Part shown: one piece after another, positions 32,301-41,662 of the stretch
Numbering within the stretch: position 1 is the stretch's first letter
How the letters are laid out: every line of letters begins with the position of its first letter
DNA from: Zygnema cylindricum
Taxonomy: Eukaryota; Streptophyta; Zygnematophyceae; Zygnematales; Zygnemataceae
Assembly: GCA_037447655.1 (NCBI GenBank)
Contig: JBBHKE010001102.1
Span: 40,001-81,662 of the forward strand
Length of the DNA stretch: 41,662 nt
Direction of reading: 5' to 3'
Position numbers and translations under genes: made by a program
The notes under the pieces: model-generated
Database searches by the model: none
What the model was told of the DNA's origin: nothing
What the model saw: the letters and a program-made list of their open reading frames with translations, nothing else

Positions 32301-32989
32301 CTGAAATAAGCAGATTTGACTTTAAACACCAATTGTTGTGATTCATTTTCATTCTGTCAAGGCATTGGTTTCAATAATCATAAACCCTAGCATGATTTTT
32401 TTTTCCAAGAGTGTAAAGTTTTCGCTATTGAACAAACTACGGATCTCCTTTCTTTTACCATTTTTGTCATTTCTTACCATTTTTTCCATTTTTTACTCTT
32501 TACTTTTCAATTTTTTTGCCGTTTTTTTCTGCTTTACTGACCTAAAGAAAACCATGTTTTTTTACCAATACTAAGCCTGCCCATAGTTTTGGGCACTCAA
32601 AAAATGTACGATCCGGGGTTACATGAAAACCTTTTGTACCCCATTTTTTGTTTTTTGTTTTTTTTTTTTGTTCTTCTATTTGCTTTTTATTAACTCTTAA
32701 TCTCAGGCTTGAACCGCTTTAAAAATTTGCGATCTCCCTCTACTCCTGTCCCTCTCTTTTATCTCTGTTTTTTACCTACTCCAACCGCCCCCAGAAAAGC
32801 AGAAATGTTTATATCAGTTTATAGATTTTTTTTGCGGAAGTACTTTTTTTTTGTGCAAAATAAGATTATGTACCTGTTTGTTGTTTTTTACGGTGTGGAG
32901 TTAAGCAATCACCAAGGTCAAAAGTGATAATTATTGACCGATTAGTTAATTTTAATTACAAATGTGTGAAATCTATTTTTCATCTATTA
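32301..32989 (+). other. Possible next exon at 32707; otherwise nothing
   Basis: The acceptor TAATCTCAG at 32698-32706 leads into a frame that matches the phase left by the 32121 donor and stays open to 32927. No convincing donor is visible after about 32780, and the second half is T-rich. The rest of the stretch shows no motif. Confidence 0.3.
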
Positions 32990-33420
32990 TTGTGGAAATG
33001 TTAGATTTTATACAAAGACAGTAAAATTGGGAGTATTATCGATGTCTTAAGAAAAAAGGAAATATCAAATGATAATCGAAGTACCGCGATTATCATAAAA
33101 AAGTAAATTTTCCGTACTAAGATGTACGTTTTATATGTAGATGAAGTTTATTTCATATGTATGTATATGTAAGAAGCATTAAAAGAATCGCATAGAATCG
33201 TATGTATATATATTATCGTTGATTAATCGATATAATTTCGATATTTGTAAAATCCGTTTATTATATCAATGCATCTTAAAATTAGTCCTCTACATTGGAC
33301 GATTTCAGGGTCGATATATTGCGCTATCAGTTTATCAATGCCGAGGCCTTAAAAATTCAATATTTATTGAGTTTGGCGATAAATATCGATATTGCTATAC
33401 CTGTTGACTAAACTGATTTA
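32990..33420. repeat. TATCGAT-rich repeat, second member
   Basis: TATCGATGTCTTAAG, ATCGATATAATTTCGATA and GATAAATATCGATATTG share the wording of the 30190-30740 element. Ends are not defined. Confidence 0.45.
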
Positions 33421-33613
33421 ATGTACGGTACTCGTAAGTAAATCTTTTCCAAACAAAAAACATATCTTTCTAAATATTCACCGAAGACTTTACTGGCAGG
33501 AAATCCTGCCTACAAAATCTGAAAAGTAATAATCAAGGTACAAAGTCAAACATTTGGTACAAATTGACTACTATGGTATAGATTACTATGGTATAGATTA
33601 CTATGGTAGCGAA

Positions 33614-34132
33614 TAGCACTCGGCCCGGTTTGGAGTGAACCGAACTAAACCAATCTAAACCGAGTTAAACTGAACTAAATCGAACTGAACCGGTTTTTTC
33701 ACAGTTCGGTTCGATTTATTACAGTTTGGTTCGGTTCTGGCGATTTCAGAAACTGTTCGGTTAGGCTCTAACAAGCTGAATGTGGTTTTAACCGAAGCAA
33801 AAATATATGACATTGCTGCGCCTAAAAGTATGAAAATTTGAAAGGTAGGTGTGAATAAAAGTACAACAAAATAGCGTACTGATGTTCGATCCATGTACAA
33901 AATAGTACGTTAAATTTGACGAGGTAATTTTTAAAATTTTGCGGCATTTTTTAACGTATTCCCAGGTTTCAAAAGATTATTAGCGGTTCGACTGTTTGAG
34001 CTGTTCGGTTCAGCGGAATTCAATGGTTTGGTTTGGTTTGGTTTGGAATTTCCACATCAGGTTTTTAACCGTTTATTTGGTTCCGACAGAAACGGAACGG
34101 GACGGAACTGAACCGAATCGGGCCAAGTGCTA
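33614..34132. mobile_element. ~520 bp MITE, TIR TAGCACTCGGCCC
   Basis: The left end TAGCACTCGGCCCGGTT is mirrored at the right end by AATCGGGCCAAGTGCTA (reverse TAGCACTTGGCCCGATT). The interior is full of GAACTGAACCG and CGGTTCGGTT phrases that pair with each other, giving a highly foldable sequence. No target duplication is visible and there is no transposase. Confidence 0.65.
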
Positions 34133-35016
34133 TTACCGTATTAATTACGTTATTACCGTTATTACCAAAATAGTTAGCATTATTAGTGTTACCCTACTGA
34201 GAAATTTGTTCAGCCTCGGCAGTGTAGGAAAGAAATCATTTGAATAGTACAGAAATAATAGAATACTGATGATATTGCGATGTCATATCAATATCGATGT
34301 ATTGCAATAATCGACGGTATCAGTTATCTGTTCAATATATCGATTATTTGAGACCCTTTAAAGAAGTACATATTGATTATTGAAAAATCACGCTCGATAT
34401 ACAACACCATTTGAAAGACTGATTATCAACCATCAAAAATTTCTCTCGTCAAGCTTTATTAGTTATAAAAATGTGGATTCTTATGACTGTTTTTATTGCA
34501 GTGTCACAAAAGAAAAATGTTCCGAAGCAGTTTCATTCACTTTATAATTAGTATGGATTGTAAAACTTCAGTTTGAGGAAATCCCCAAACCAGAAAGCAG
34601 TTGGTCTAATAGTCTTCCAACCAAAATTTTAGTCCTTCTTTTGTCTTGGACATTACTTTTTTTTATTATTATTACTTTTTGTGTTTATTTATTTTTGTTT
34701 ATTTTTTAAACCATCGAAAAAATTTATATTCCCAACTTATGTTTACGAATGGTTTCTTGTTGCAAATCTGTCTGCGTGACATTTCCGATTCATATACTAA
34801 AACCGAAAAAAAAATAAAACGAAAATCACATGACTTAAAAGTGTTATATGCCATGGTCAGCCCCCCGTTATCGTTAGCTTGTTTCATTTATTTTTCTACT
34901 TTTACTTTCAAATAATGTTTTCTCTAGGTTTTTCGGTGAAATAGATTGTTACATTTTTTTTTTCGGCGGTGGGAAAAGTCGCACAGTTTTTGAATTTCCA
35001 TTTGTCTGGTTGTTCA
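34133..35016. other. No gene recognised
   Basis: 34255-34410 holds another TATCGAT-rich patch. The remainder is AT-rich with short open frames and no motif. It ends at the left LTR. Confidence 0.4.
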
Positions 35017-35336
35017 TGTTGGTTTGGAAACCTTTAGTACTCTCTATATCTAGTGTGTGAGAAAGAGATTAAGGATTTAATCACTTTTGTGTAGAGACTG
35101 AATTATAGTAGACAGGTGTTAGTGTGGTGTGTAACTCCGAAGAGAGTACACAAGCTTGGTACACTCTAGGGACACGTGTCAGCCCGTGAGACGGCGAACA
35201 GAGGCAGCCGTCATTTTGGAAGTGAAATATTGAATGCGCAGTCATTTCAGGTTACTTATCATTTTGGCGGCAGTCAGATTTAAGTTTGATGTAAATATTT
35301 CCGTCTGTTAGGGTTTAGGGTTCTAGTTGACTCACT

Positions 35337-35344
35337 TATATATA
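35337..35344 (+). promoter_or_regulatory. TATA box of LTR 1
   Basis: TATATATA, 320 bp into the LTR and identical in LTR 2 (40084-40091). It would place the transcription start near 35370, just before or within the hairpin series. Confidence 0.6.
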
Positions 35345-35363
35345 GGACTTAGATTACTCTTGT

Positions 35364-35553
35364 AGGAATGAAATTCCTTGTATGCAAAAACTGTGAAGCA
35401 GTTTTTGGGGTTTATCAATTATAAAGATCATTGTGATCTTTTGGCAGAACTGTTTGAAATTCTTCATGTGGGTTCATTGTGTTATTGTCTTTACTTTGGC
35501 AAACTTGCAGACCTAGGGTGTTTCTGGTTTGATTGAGACTTCATTGTGAAGTC
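35364..35553 (+). other. Four short hairpins in the LTR leader
   Basis: AGGAAT-GAA-ATTCCT (35364-35378), CAAAAACTG-5nt-CAGTTTTTG (35385-35407), AAAGATCA-TTG-TGATCTTT (35423-35441) and GACTTCA-TTG-TGAAGTC (35537-35553). In LTR 2 the first differs only in its loop (GGA), the second and fourth are unchanged, and the third has one mismatch. Confidence 0.6.
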
Positions 35554-35607
35554 AGCAGTCTGTGGGTTTATCGTGAGAGTTTCCTACTGTGTGCCTGTGT
35601 TATTATT

Positions 35608-36570
35608 ATGGCAATTGCTGGTGCTTCTTCTACTTCAACTTCTTATGTGACACCAGCTGCCTCATTACAACGGGTTACGGGCCCGCCCTCACGGATCTCG
35701 GTGTGTATTGGGCTGATTTGACTAAGTCCTACCTTAAGCAAGTAAAATTGTATGATGTGGTTTCCGGTGCTTTTCCGGATACAGATCCAGATTTTGACAA
35801 AAAAATGAAGATGCATTGCATGTTCTCAAATTTCTCTTTTCAGAAGATCTGAACATGATATATATCCATATCTCTACGGCATCTGGAATATGGAAGGCTT
35901 TGCGAGAGTCTTATGTCCTAGCTTATGAGCAGAATAAAGTTATAACTGCTAGAAAAACCTGGGATTATAAATATACCAGAGGTGATATAAACTCATATTG
36001 TAATGGCCTAATACTTTTATTGTCAAAAAATGCATGTTTCGGGGGGAAGTTTCCTCCATATCATCAAGCTATGATTTTAATGAAAGGGCTTCCTACTGAA
36101 TATAAAAGAGTTGCGGATCAATTAAAAAGGTTAGAGAAGAGTAGATGGAATATAGCTGTAGCGGAAGGTTATATTTTAGGGGAAGAGGCCACTCAGATAG
36201 TCCTGAACGATGGAAAACGATGGAAATCCAACAGTAGCTTACAATGCTCAAACATATAGGCCGAGTGGATTTTCCGGAAATAGGAATTTCAACCCTAATC
36301 AGAATTATAGGCAATATGATAGGTTCGTCTATTGTTTTGGGTATGTGTTCCGGTTGTGTCCGGCATTTATAAAAGCGTGCGAAATAGGAAATTATTGTGC
36401 GGGATGGAAGGTAGGAGAGGATTCATCATCAAAACTGCAGGCATCAAAACTGCCGGTCAAAAATGCGACGTTCTTTGCAATTGAAGAGACGCCACATGAC
36501 AAACAAGCGGAAAAAAAAGACGATGTGGTCAGATTTCCTCAATCAGATGATGATGAGTTCTTTGCACTTG
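35608..36570 (+). pseudogene. gag of element 1, frameshifted
   Basis: Starts at ATG 35608 with MAIAGASSTSTS, homologous to element 2. A 19 bp deletion at about 35704 shifts the frame; later blocks (ASGIWKALRESYVLAYEQNK, GEEATQIVL) lie in other frames. The zinc-knuckle region near 36325-36360 has lost the first Cys (TTC) and the His by a small deletion, leaving VYCFG and VFRLCP. Confidence 0.88.
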
Positions 36571-36580
36571 CAAAGATCTC

Positions 36581-36835
36581 ATGGAAGGACCTCAAGAGAA
36601 TGGGTGGATTATGGACTCTGAATGCTCCTCCCACATGTGCGGCAATCGGGCTTACTTCAAAACCCTTACTCCAATTCCCACTAGTGTGATTTATTACGCG
36701 GATGACAGCAGTGTGGAGGCAACGGCAAAGGGAAGTGTGGAGTTAGCATATGACATCAATGGTCAGATTGTGAAGAGAACCTTACATGATGTTCTCTATA
36801 TTCCAAAATTTAAGAAAAACTTGTTTTCCACTTGA
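36581..36835 (+). pseudogene. Retropepsin region of element 1
   Basis: WIMDSECSSHMCGN matches the copia protease site WI(L/I)DSG..(D/S)HM, but the active-site triad DSG reads DSE (GAA) here. The region continues through VLYIPKFKKNLFST to an in-frame TGA at 36833-36835, where element 2 has TCA. Confidence 0.85.
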
Positions 36836-36979
36836 GTAGCAAAAATGAAGGGATTTGAAATTTTGCAGAAAAATGAGAAAAAGGTAGTAAACAAAGATAG
36901 AAAAGTAGCTTTAGTAGGAACTCGAGGCCCAAATTTGTTATACCGGATAGACTTGGCTAATGAAATTGACTTTGCATAC

Positions 36980-37920
36980 TCTAGTGTCCTTCCGGAAAAT
37001 GTTTTGTGGCATAAGAGACTCGGTCATGTTCATCATTAACGGCTTGATAAAATGGTAAAACAAAATATGATAGAAGGTTTTAAAATTAGGACAAAAATAT
37101 TCTCATGTTTGTGATGGATGTGCTTTGGGAAAGCTTTATAAGCTGCTCCTACCTGAGGCAGCGGATAACAGTGCCACGGATTTGCCGCAAGTAATTCATT
37201 CCGATGTGTGGGGACCGTCAAAAGTCCCTTCACTTAGTGGCAGACGATTTTTGGTCACCTTTACCGATGATTTCTCAAGATATAGCAAAGTTTACTTTAT
37301 GAAAGAGAAGAGTGAAGTGTTTAATCACTTCAAGCATTTACGAGTTTGGGCGGAAAAACTTCACAAAAAGCCGATTCTTTCCCTTCGGTTCGACAACAAA
37401 AGTGAATATATTTCCAATGCATTTTCAGATTATTTGAAAGAAAATGGCATCTCTCGTCAATTTACAGTTCCCTATAGTCCAAAGCAGAACGGAGTATCTG
37501 AAAGACGTAATCGAACTTTATCGGAAAGTGCAAAATCTATGATGTTAGGTAAAAGGGATAGATTTTAAATTTTGGGGTGAGGCTTTCTCTTGTGCTTCGT
37601 ATATTAGGAATAGAATAGAAACTAGAGCGGTCAAAGGGAAAACACCTTATGAAGTGTGGACTGGAAAGAAACCTAATGTTAGTCACTTTCGGGTTTTTGG
37701 TAGTAAATGTTTTATTTTAGATAATAGTCCTATTTCTAAGCTTAGTCCAAAATCTGTTCCCGGGATATTTATGGGATATGATGATGAGTCGGTTGGCTAT
37801 AGAGTATACAATACAGATAGAAAAACTCTTCAAGTTGCTAGAAATATTCAGGTTAAGGAAGAGAGTAAATCGGTTGATGTGTTTGGCATGACAGATTTTG
37901 AAAAAAATGCCAAAATTTAA
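36980..37920 (+). pseudogene. Integrase region of element 1
   Basis: The zinc-binding part has LWHKRLGH (about 37005-37028) and CDGCALGK (37110-37133), separated by a stop and a frameshift. The core keeps the catalytic triad: Asp in HSDVWGP (37203), Asp in LRFDNKSEY (37392) and Glu in QNGVSERRNRT (37500), with D-35-E spacing. The GKKP motif follows at 37660 in another frame. The enzyme is broken by stops near 37039 and 37568 although its catalytic residues survive. Confidence 0.88.
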
Positions 37921-38149
37921 GAATATGTAATTTTTGAAAATCTTCCTATTTCTTCTTCTACAATTTCTTCCTCAATGGATGGGGGATCAACTCCAACTTC
38001 GGACAATCCGGATGTTCAACATGTACAGCATACTGGACATCCTCCTCCTCCTCCTCCTCCTTCTCAACAGACACGTACGGCTCCAACAATTTTAGCCTCA
38101 ATTTTTCCGTGGGGAAGAAAGAAAAGTGGCAGGCTGCGAGGTGAACGGG

Positions 38150-39115
38150 TGGAGCTTGCCCTATTTTCTGCCAGTACGATGGAACCGCCGGTCACGATAC
38201 AGGAGACTTTTTCAGCTCCGAAAAAGGATCAATGGATTTTCGCAATGAACGGCGAAATGAGATCGATAATGGAGGCTCAAACTTGGGAGCATGTTGAGCT
38301 TCCGCCGGATCGAAAGGCAATCGGTTGTAAGTGGGTCTTTAAAGTTAAGTTGAATCCGGATAATTCTATTGAAAGATATAAGGCTCGGCTTGTTGCAAAA
38401 GGCTATATTAAAAAAAAAAGAATTGACTATGAAAAGATTTTCTCTCCGGTTGTCCGGTTTTCCGACTATTAGAATTTTGTTGTCTTTAGCAGCCATTGAG
38501 GATATAGAATTACATCAAATGGATGTTAAGACGACTTTCTTGCATGGAGACTTAAAGGAAGTGATTTATATGAGGCAGCCTGAAATGTATGCAGAGATCG
38601 GAAAAGAAAATCTGGTCTGTAAGCTGTTGAAATCTTTGTACGGTTTGAAACAGGCTCCCCATTAGTGGAATCTCAAAACAAGATAGAGTTTCTAACTAGT
38701 CTCGATTTTGTAAGGATTAGTTCAGATTCTATGTTATGGAAGGGGAAGATGGAATTATTTACATTGCGGTGTATGTAGATGATTTGTTGCTACTAAGTAA
38801 GTCATTAAATGAGATTAATAAAATAAAGGCAGCTTTGAATTCTAGATTTGAGATGAAAGATTTAGGAGAGGCAAAGTATATTCTTGGAATTCAAGTGGAA
38901 AAAAATAGCGATAGAAAAATAATCTATATAACGCAGCAAGAAGCGATTGGGAATATGCTTGAAAAGTTCGGCATGGCAGAGGCAAAGGGAAGTGCCACTC
39001 CCATGGAATTTAAGCAAAAGGTAGAAGGCATGGAGACCGATGGCGGAGTCATTTTTGATGACATCTTGGAATCAGTGGAGGCAGATTTTATGGCTGCCAT
39101 ACCATACGTTAGATT
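38150..39115 (+). pseudogene. Reverse transcriptase of element 1
   Basis: The region starts with TWEHVELPPDRKAIGCKWVF and YKARLVAKGY. HQMDVKTTFLHGDL holds the first catalytic Asp, LYGLKQAPH is followed by TAG where Gln or Arg is usual, and YVDDLLLLS (38772) is the active-site box. At least one frameshift lies near 38460 and another near 38690. Confidence 0.9.
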
Positions 39116-39759
39116 GTCGGGAGCCTAATCTACTTCATGAACTGCACACGGTCGGATATTGCGGCAGCAGTTGGTGCTTTAAGTCGGAGTTTACAAAATC
39201 CGAGAAGATGGGACTGGGAGGCAGCAAAGAGGGTTCTTCGATACCTTGCAGGGACACGGAATCTGCGATTTGCTCTCGTTGTAGATGAAGTCAAAAATTG
39301 AGACTTGGAGCGATGCGAGCTCGAGAGACATGCCAAGCCACCGGATTCATTTTGAAGATTGGAAGTGGAACATGCTGTTAAAGCAGCAAGCTGCAGAAAG
39401 TCACAGCTCAATCTACAATCGAGGCTGAATACATGGCAGCAAGCTCAGCTGTCAAAGAGTTACTTTGGGTAAAGTCTCTCCTTCTAGAACTTCATTTCAT
39501 GCAATCTGGACCTCAAATAGTGTGGTGTGACAACCAGGCAGCTATAGCGATTGTATCTAACCCATGTCATCACTTCAAAAGCAAACACATTGATATCAAG
39601 CTGCACTTCTTAAGGGAGAAGGTGATGAACAGAATTTTAAAACTCAGATATCTGCCGGATGAGAAGATGGTAGCCGATATGATGACTAAGCCTCTACCTG
39701 CACCTAAATTGCAATTTTGTAGAAAGACATGTGGACTTAGTGGCTGTTTAATGGTTTAG
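39116..39759 (+). pseudogene. RNase H of element 1
   Basis: ETWSDAS, EAEYMAASSAVKELLWVK and VWCDNQAAIAI carry the acidic residues of the copia RNase H, spread over two frames. The last frame (39433-39759) ends with a stop just before the polypurine tract. Confidence 0.88.
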
Positions 39760-39764
39760 GGGAG
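39757..39764 (+). other. Polypurine tract
   Basis: TTAGGGGAG lies directly before the TGTTG start of the second LTR, the position expected for plus-strand priming. Confidence 0.7.
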
Positions 39765-40302
39765 TGTTGTTTTGGAAACCTTTAGTACTCTCTATATCTA
39801 GTGTGTGAGAAAGAAATTAAGGACTTATTCACTTTTGTGTAGAGACTGAATTATAGTAGGCGGGTGTTAGTGTGGTGTGTAACTCCAAAGAGAGTACACA
39901 AGCTTGGTACACTGTAGGGACACGTGTCAGTCCGTGAGACGGCGGACAGAGGCAGCCGTCATTTTGGAAGTGAAATATTGACTGCGCAGTCATTTCAGGT
40001 ACTTATCATTTTGGCGGCAGTCGGATTTAAGTTTGATGTAAATATTTCCGTCTGTTAGGGTTTAGGGTTCTAGTTGACTCACTTATATATAGGACTTAGA
40101 TTACTCTTGTAGGAATGGAATTCCTTGTATGCAAAAACTGTGAAGCAGTTTTTGGGGTTTATCAATTATAAAGATCATTGTGATCTATTGGCAGAACTGT
40201 TTGAAATTCTGCATGTGGGTTCCTTGTGTTATTGTCTTTACTTTTGGAAACTTGTAGACATAGGGTGTGTCTGATTTTGATTAAGACTTCATTGTGAAGT
40301 CA
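39765..40302 (+). repeat. Shared middle LTR
   Basis: 3' LTR of element 1 and 5' LTR of element 2. Starts TGTTGTTTTGGAAACC. It is followed without a break by the element 2 leader and gag. Confidence 0.92.
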
Positions 40303-40354
40303 GCAGTTTGTGGTTTATCGTGAGAGTTTCCTACTGTGTGCGTGTGTTATTATT

Positions 40355-41140
40355 ATGGCAACTGTTGGTGCTTCTTCTACTTCTACTTCTTCTGTGACAC
40401 AAGCTGCCTCATTACAACGGGTTACGGGCCCGCCCTCACGGATCCCGGTGTTTAATGGGCAAAAATATGTGTATTGGGCTGATTTGACTAAGTCCTACCT
40501 TAAGCAAGTAAAATTGCATGATGTGGTTTCCGGTGCTCTTCCGGATACAGATCCAAATTTTGATAAGAAAAATGAAAATGCATTGCATGTTCTCAAATTT
40601 CTCTTGTTAGTAGATTTGAACATGACATATATCCATATCTCTACGACATCTGAAATATAGAAGGTTTTGCGAGAGTCTTATGTCCTAGCTAATGAGCAGA
40701 ATGAGGTTATAACTGCTGGAAAAATCTGGGATTATAAATATACCGGAGGTGATATAAACTCATATTGTAATGGTCTGAAACTTTTATTGTCGGAAAATGC
40801 ATGTTCCGGGGGGTCTCCATATCATCAAGCTATGATTTTAATGAGAGGGCTTCGTAATGAATATAAAGGAGCAGATCAGTTAAAAAGGTTAGAGAAGAGT
40901 AGATGGAATATAGTTGTAGGGAAAGCTTATATTTTAGAGGAAGAGGCCACTCAGATAGCCTTGAACGGTGGAAATCCAGCAACGGTGGAAATCCAGCAGT
41001 AGCTTACAATGCTCAAAGATATAGGCCGAGTGGATTTTCCGGAAATAGTAATTTTAACCCAGGCAATATGATAGGTGTGTCTATTGTTTTGGTCAAGGTC
41101 ATGTGTTCCGGCTGTGTCCGGCATTTATAAATGCGTGTGA
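40355..41140 (+). pseudogene. gag of element 2, nonsense and frameshift
   Basis: ATG at 40355 opens MATVGASSTSTSSVTQAASL. The frame keeps the block missing from element 1 (IPVFNGQKYVYWADLTKSYL). TAG at 40658-40660 replaces the TGG (Trp) of element 1. A 17 bp tandem duplication near 40970-41000 (GGTGGAAATCCAGCAAC) shifts the frame. After it, an intact zinc knuckle CVYCFGQGHVFRLC (41076-41117) fits CX2CX4HX4C. Confidence 0.9.
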
Positions 41141-41359
41141 AAAAGGAAATTATCGTGCGGGATGGAAGGTACAAGAGGATTCATCATCAAAACTGTAGGC
41201 ATCAAAACTGCCGGTCAAAAATGCGGCGTTCTTTGCAATCAACGAGACACCACAAGACAAACAAGCGGAAAAGAAAACGATGTCGTCAGATTTCTACAAT
41301 CAGATGATGATGAGTTCTTTGCACTTGCAAAGGATCTCATGGAAAGACCTCAAGTGAAT

Positions 41360-41662
41360 GGGTGGATTATAGACTCTCGGGTGCTCCTCCCACATGTGCG
41401 GCAATCGGGCTTACTTCAAAACCCGTACTCCAATTCCTAGTCGTCGGATTTATTACGCGGATGACAACGGTGTGGAGGCAACGGCAAAGGGAAGTGTGGA
41501 GTTAGCATGTGACATCAATGGTCAGATTGTAAAGAGAACCTTACATGATGTTCTCTATATTCCAAAATTTAAGAAAAACTTGTTTTCCACTTCAGTAGCA
41601 GAAATGAAGGGATTTGAAATTTTGCAGAAAAATGGAAAAAAGGTTCTAAGCAAAGATGGAAG
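41360..41662 (+). pseudogene. Protease region of element 2, frameshifted
   Basis: GGTGGATTATAGACTCTCGGG has one base more than element 1 at the active site, so the frame leaves the DSG motif and later returns to the family reading (VLYIPKFKKNLFSTSVAEMK). The TCA codon here corresponds to the TGA that stops element 1. Confidence 0.8.

Larger units (their letters stand above)
35017..35554 (+). repeat. 5' LTR of element 1
   Basis: Starts TGTTGGTTTGGAAACC; the end is set at GTCA by the TG..CA rule and is uncertain by a few bases. It contains a TATA box, a TTTAGGG motif and four short hairpins. A primer-binding site is not clear: TGG(G)TTTATCGTGAGAG near 35563 is the only TGG-starting candidate and does not match the initiator-Met tRNA well. 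Confidence 0.9.
35017..40302 (+). mobile_element. Ty1/copia LTR retrotransposon, element 1 (mutated)
   Basis: The order LTR, gag, protease, integrase, reverse transcriptase, RNase H, LTR is that of Ty1/copia (integrase before RT). LTRs are 35017-~35554 and 39765-~40302, about 538 bp each, differing at roughly 25-30 positions by eye (about 5%). The coding region contains a 19 bp gag deletion relative to element 2, several frameshifts, and stops near 36835, 37039, 37568, 37920 and 38665. It cannot be autonomous. The right LTR also serves as the left LTR of element 2. Confidence 0.93.
39765..41662 (+). mobile_element. Ty1/copia element 2, truncated by window end
   Basis: LTR, gag and protease of a second copy in the same orientation. 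It continues to the last base (FEILQKNGKKVLSKDG region). The shared LTR makes this a tandem array, not two separate insertions. Confidence 0.92.

Noticed and set aside
1-41662. tRNA and rRNA genes
   Set aside because: No cloverleaf with paired A and B boxes and acceptor stem, and no rRNA core sequence was seen; the B-box-like words near 26300 and 26450 lack a tRNA fold.

Overview
The window looks like nuclear DNA of a plastid-bearing eukaryote, most likely of the green lineage. Genes are split by long spliceosomal introns with GT..AG borders. Degenerate TTTAGGG-like arrays, the plant telomere motif, lie inside introns. A CRM/YhbY gene has the single-domain layout of plant plastid RNA-binding proteins, and a CofE-like ligase has relatives that I recall from cyanobacteria and plants. 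No rRNA, tRNA, CRISPR array or bacterial operon was seen. The species is not resolved; a streptophyte alga or an early-diverging plant is my guess.

Layout. 0-7.1 kb: repeats only, namely a 0.8 kb foldback palindrome with a third copy, a 1.7 kb polypyrimidine tract, and an 880 bp terminal-inverted-repeat (TIR) element. 7.8-11.6 kb, minus strand: the CRM gene, whose domain is rebuilt from three exons that join in phase. 11.8-13.3 kb: a 20 bp tandem array and two head-to-tail hAT-like MITEs. 13.4-20.9 kb: long CTCCTCCAT-type arrays separated by two AT-rich islands holding short coding-like fragments. 20.9-26.0 kb, minus strand: the CofE-like gene in at least four small exons. One intron of it carries about 53 uninterrupted GGGA repeats on the RNA strand. 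A 10-base assembly gap (N) sits at 26051-26060. 27.4-32.1 kb, plus strand: three in-phase exons of an unrecognised protein. 28-34 kb also holds several MITE-like elements and an AT-rich set of coding-like remnants. 35.0 kb to the end: two Ty1/copia elements in tandem sharing one LTR, both mutated and the second running off the window.

The most unusual feature is a set of 'exon echoes': degenerate tandem copies of exon edges, including the splice junction, lying in the neighbouring intron. They occur at four places in two genes (upstream of the 29.1 kb exon in about seven copies, downstream of that exon, downstream of the 32.1 kb exon, and downstream of CRM exon 1). They suggest repeated local duplication around splice sites followed by decay. 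The three host genes share no obvious pathway. The CRM and CofE-like products could both act in the plastid, but that is inference.
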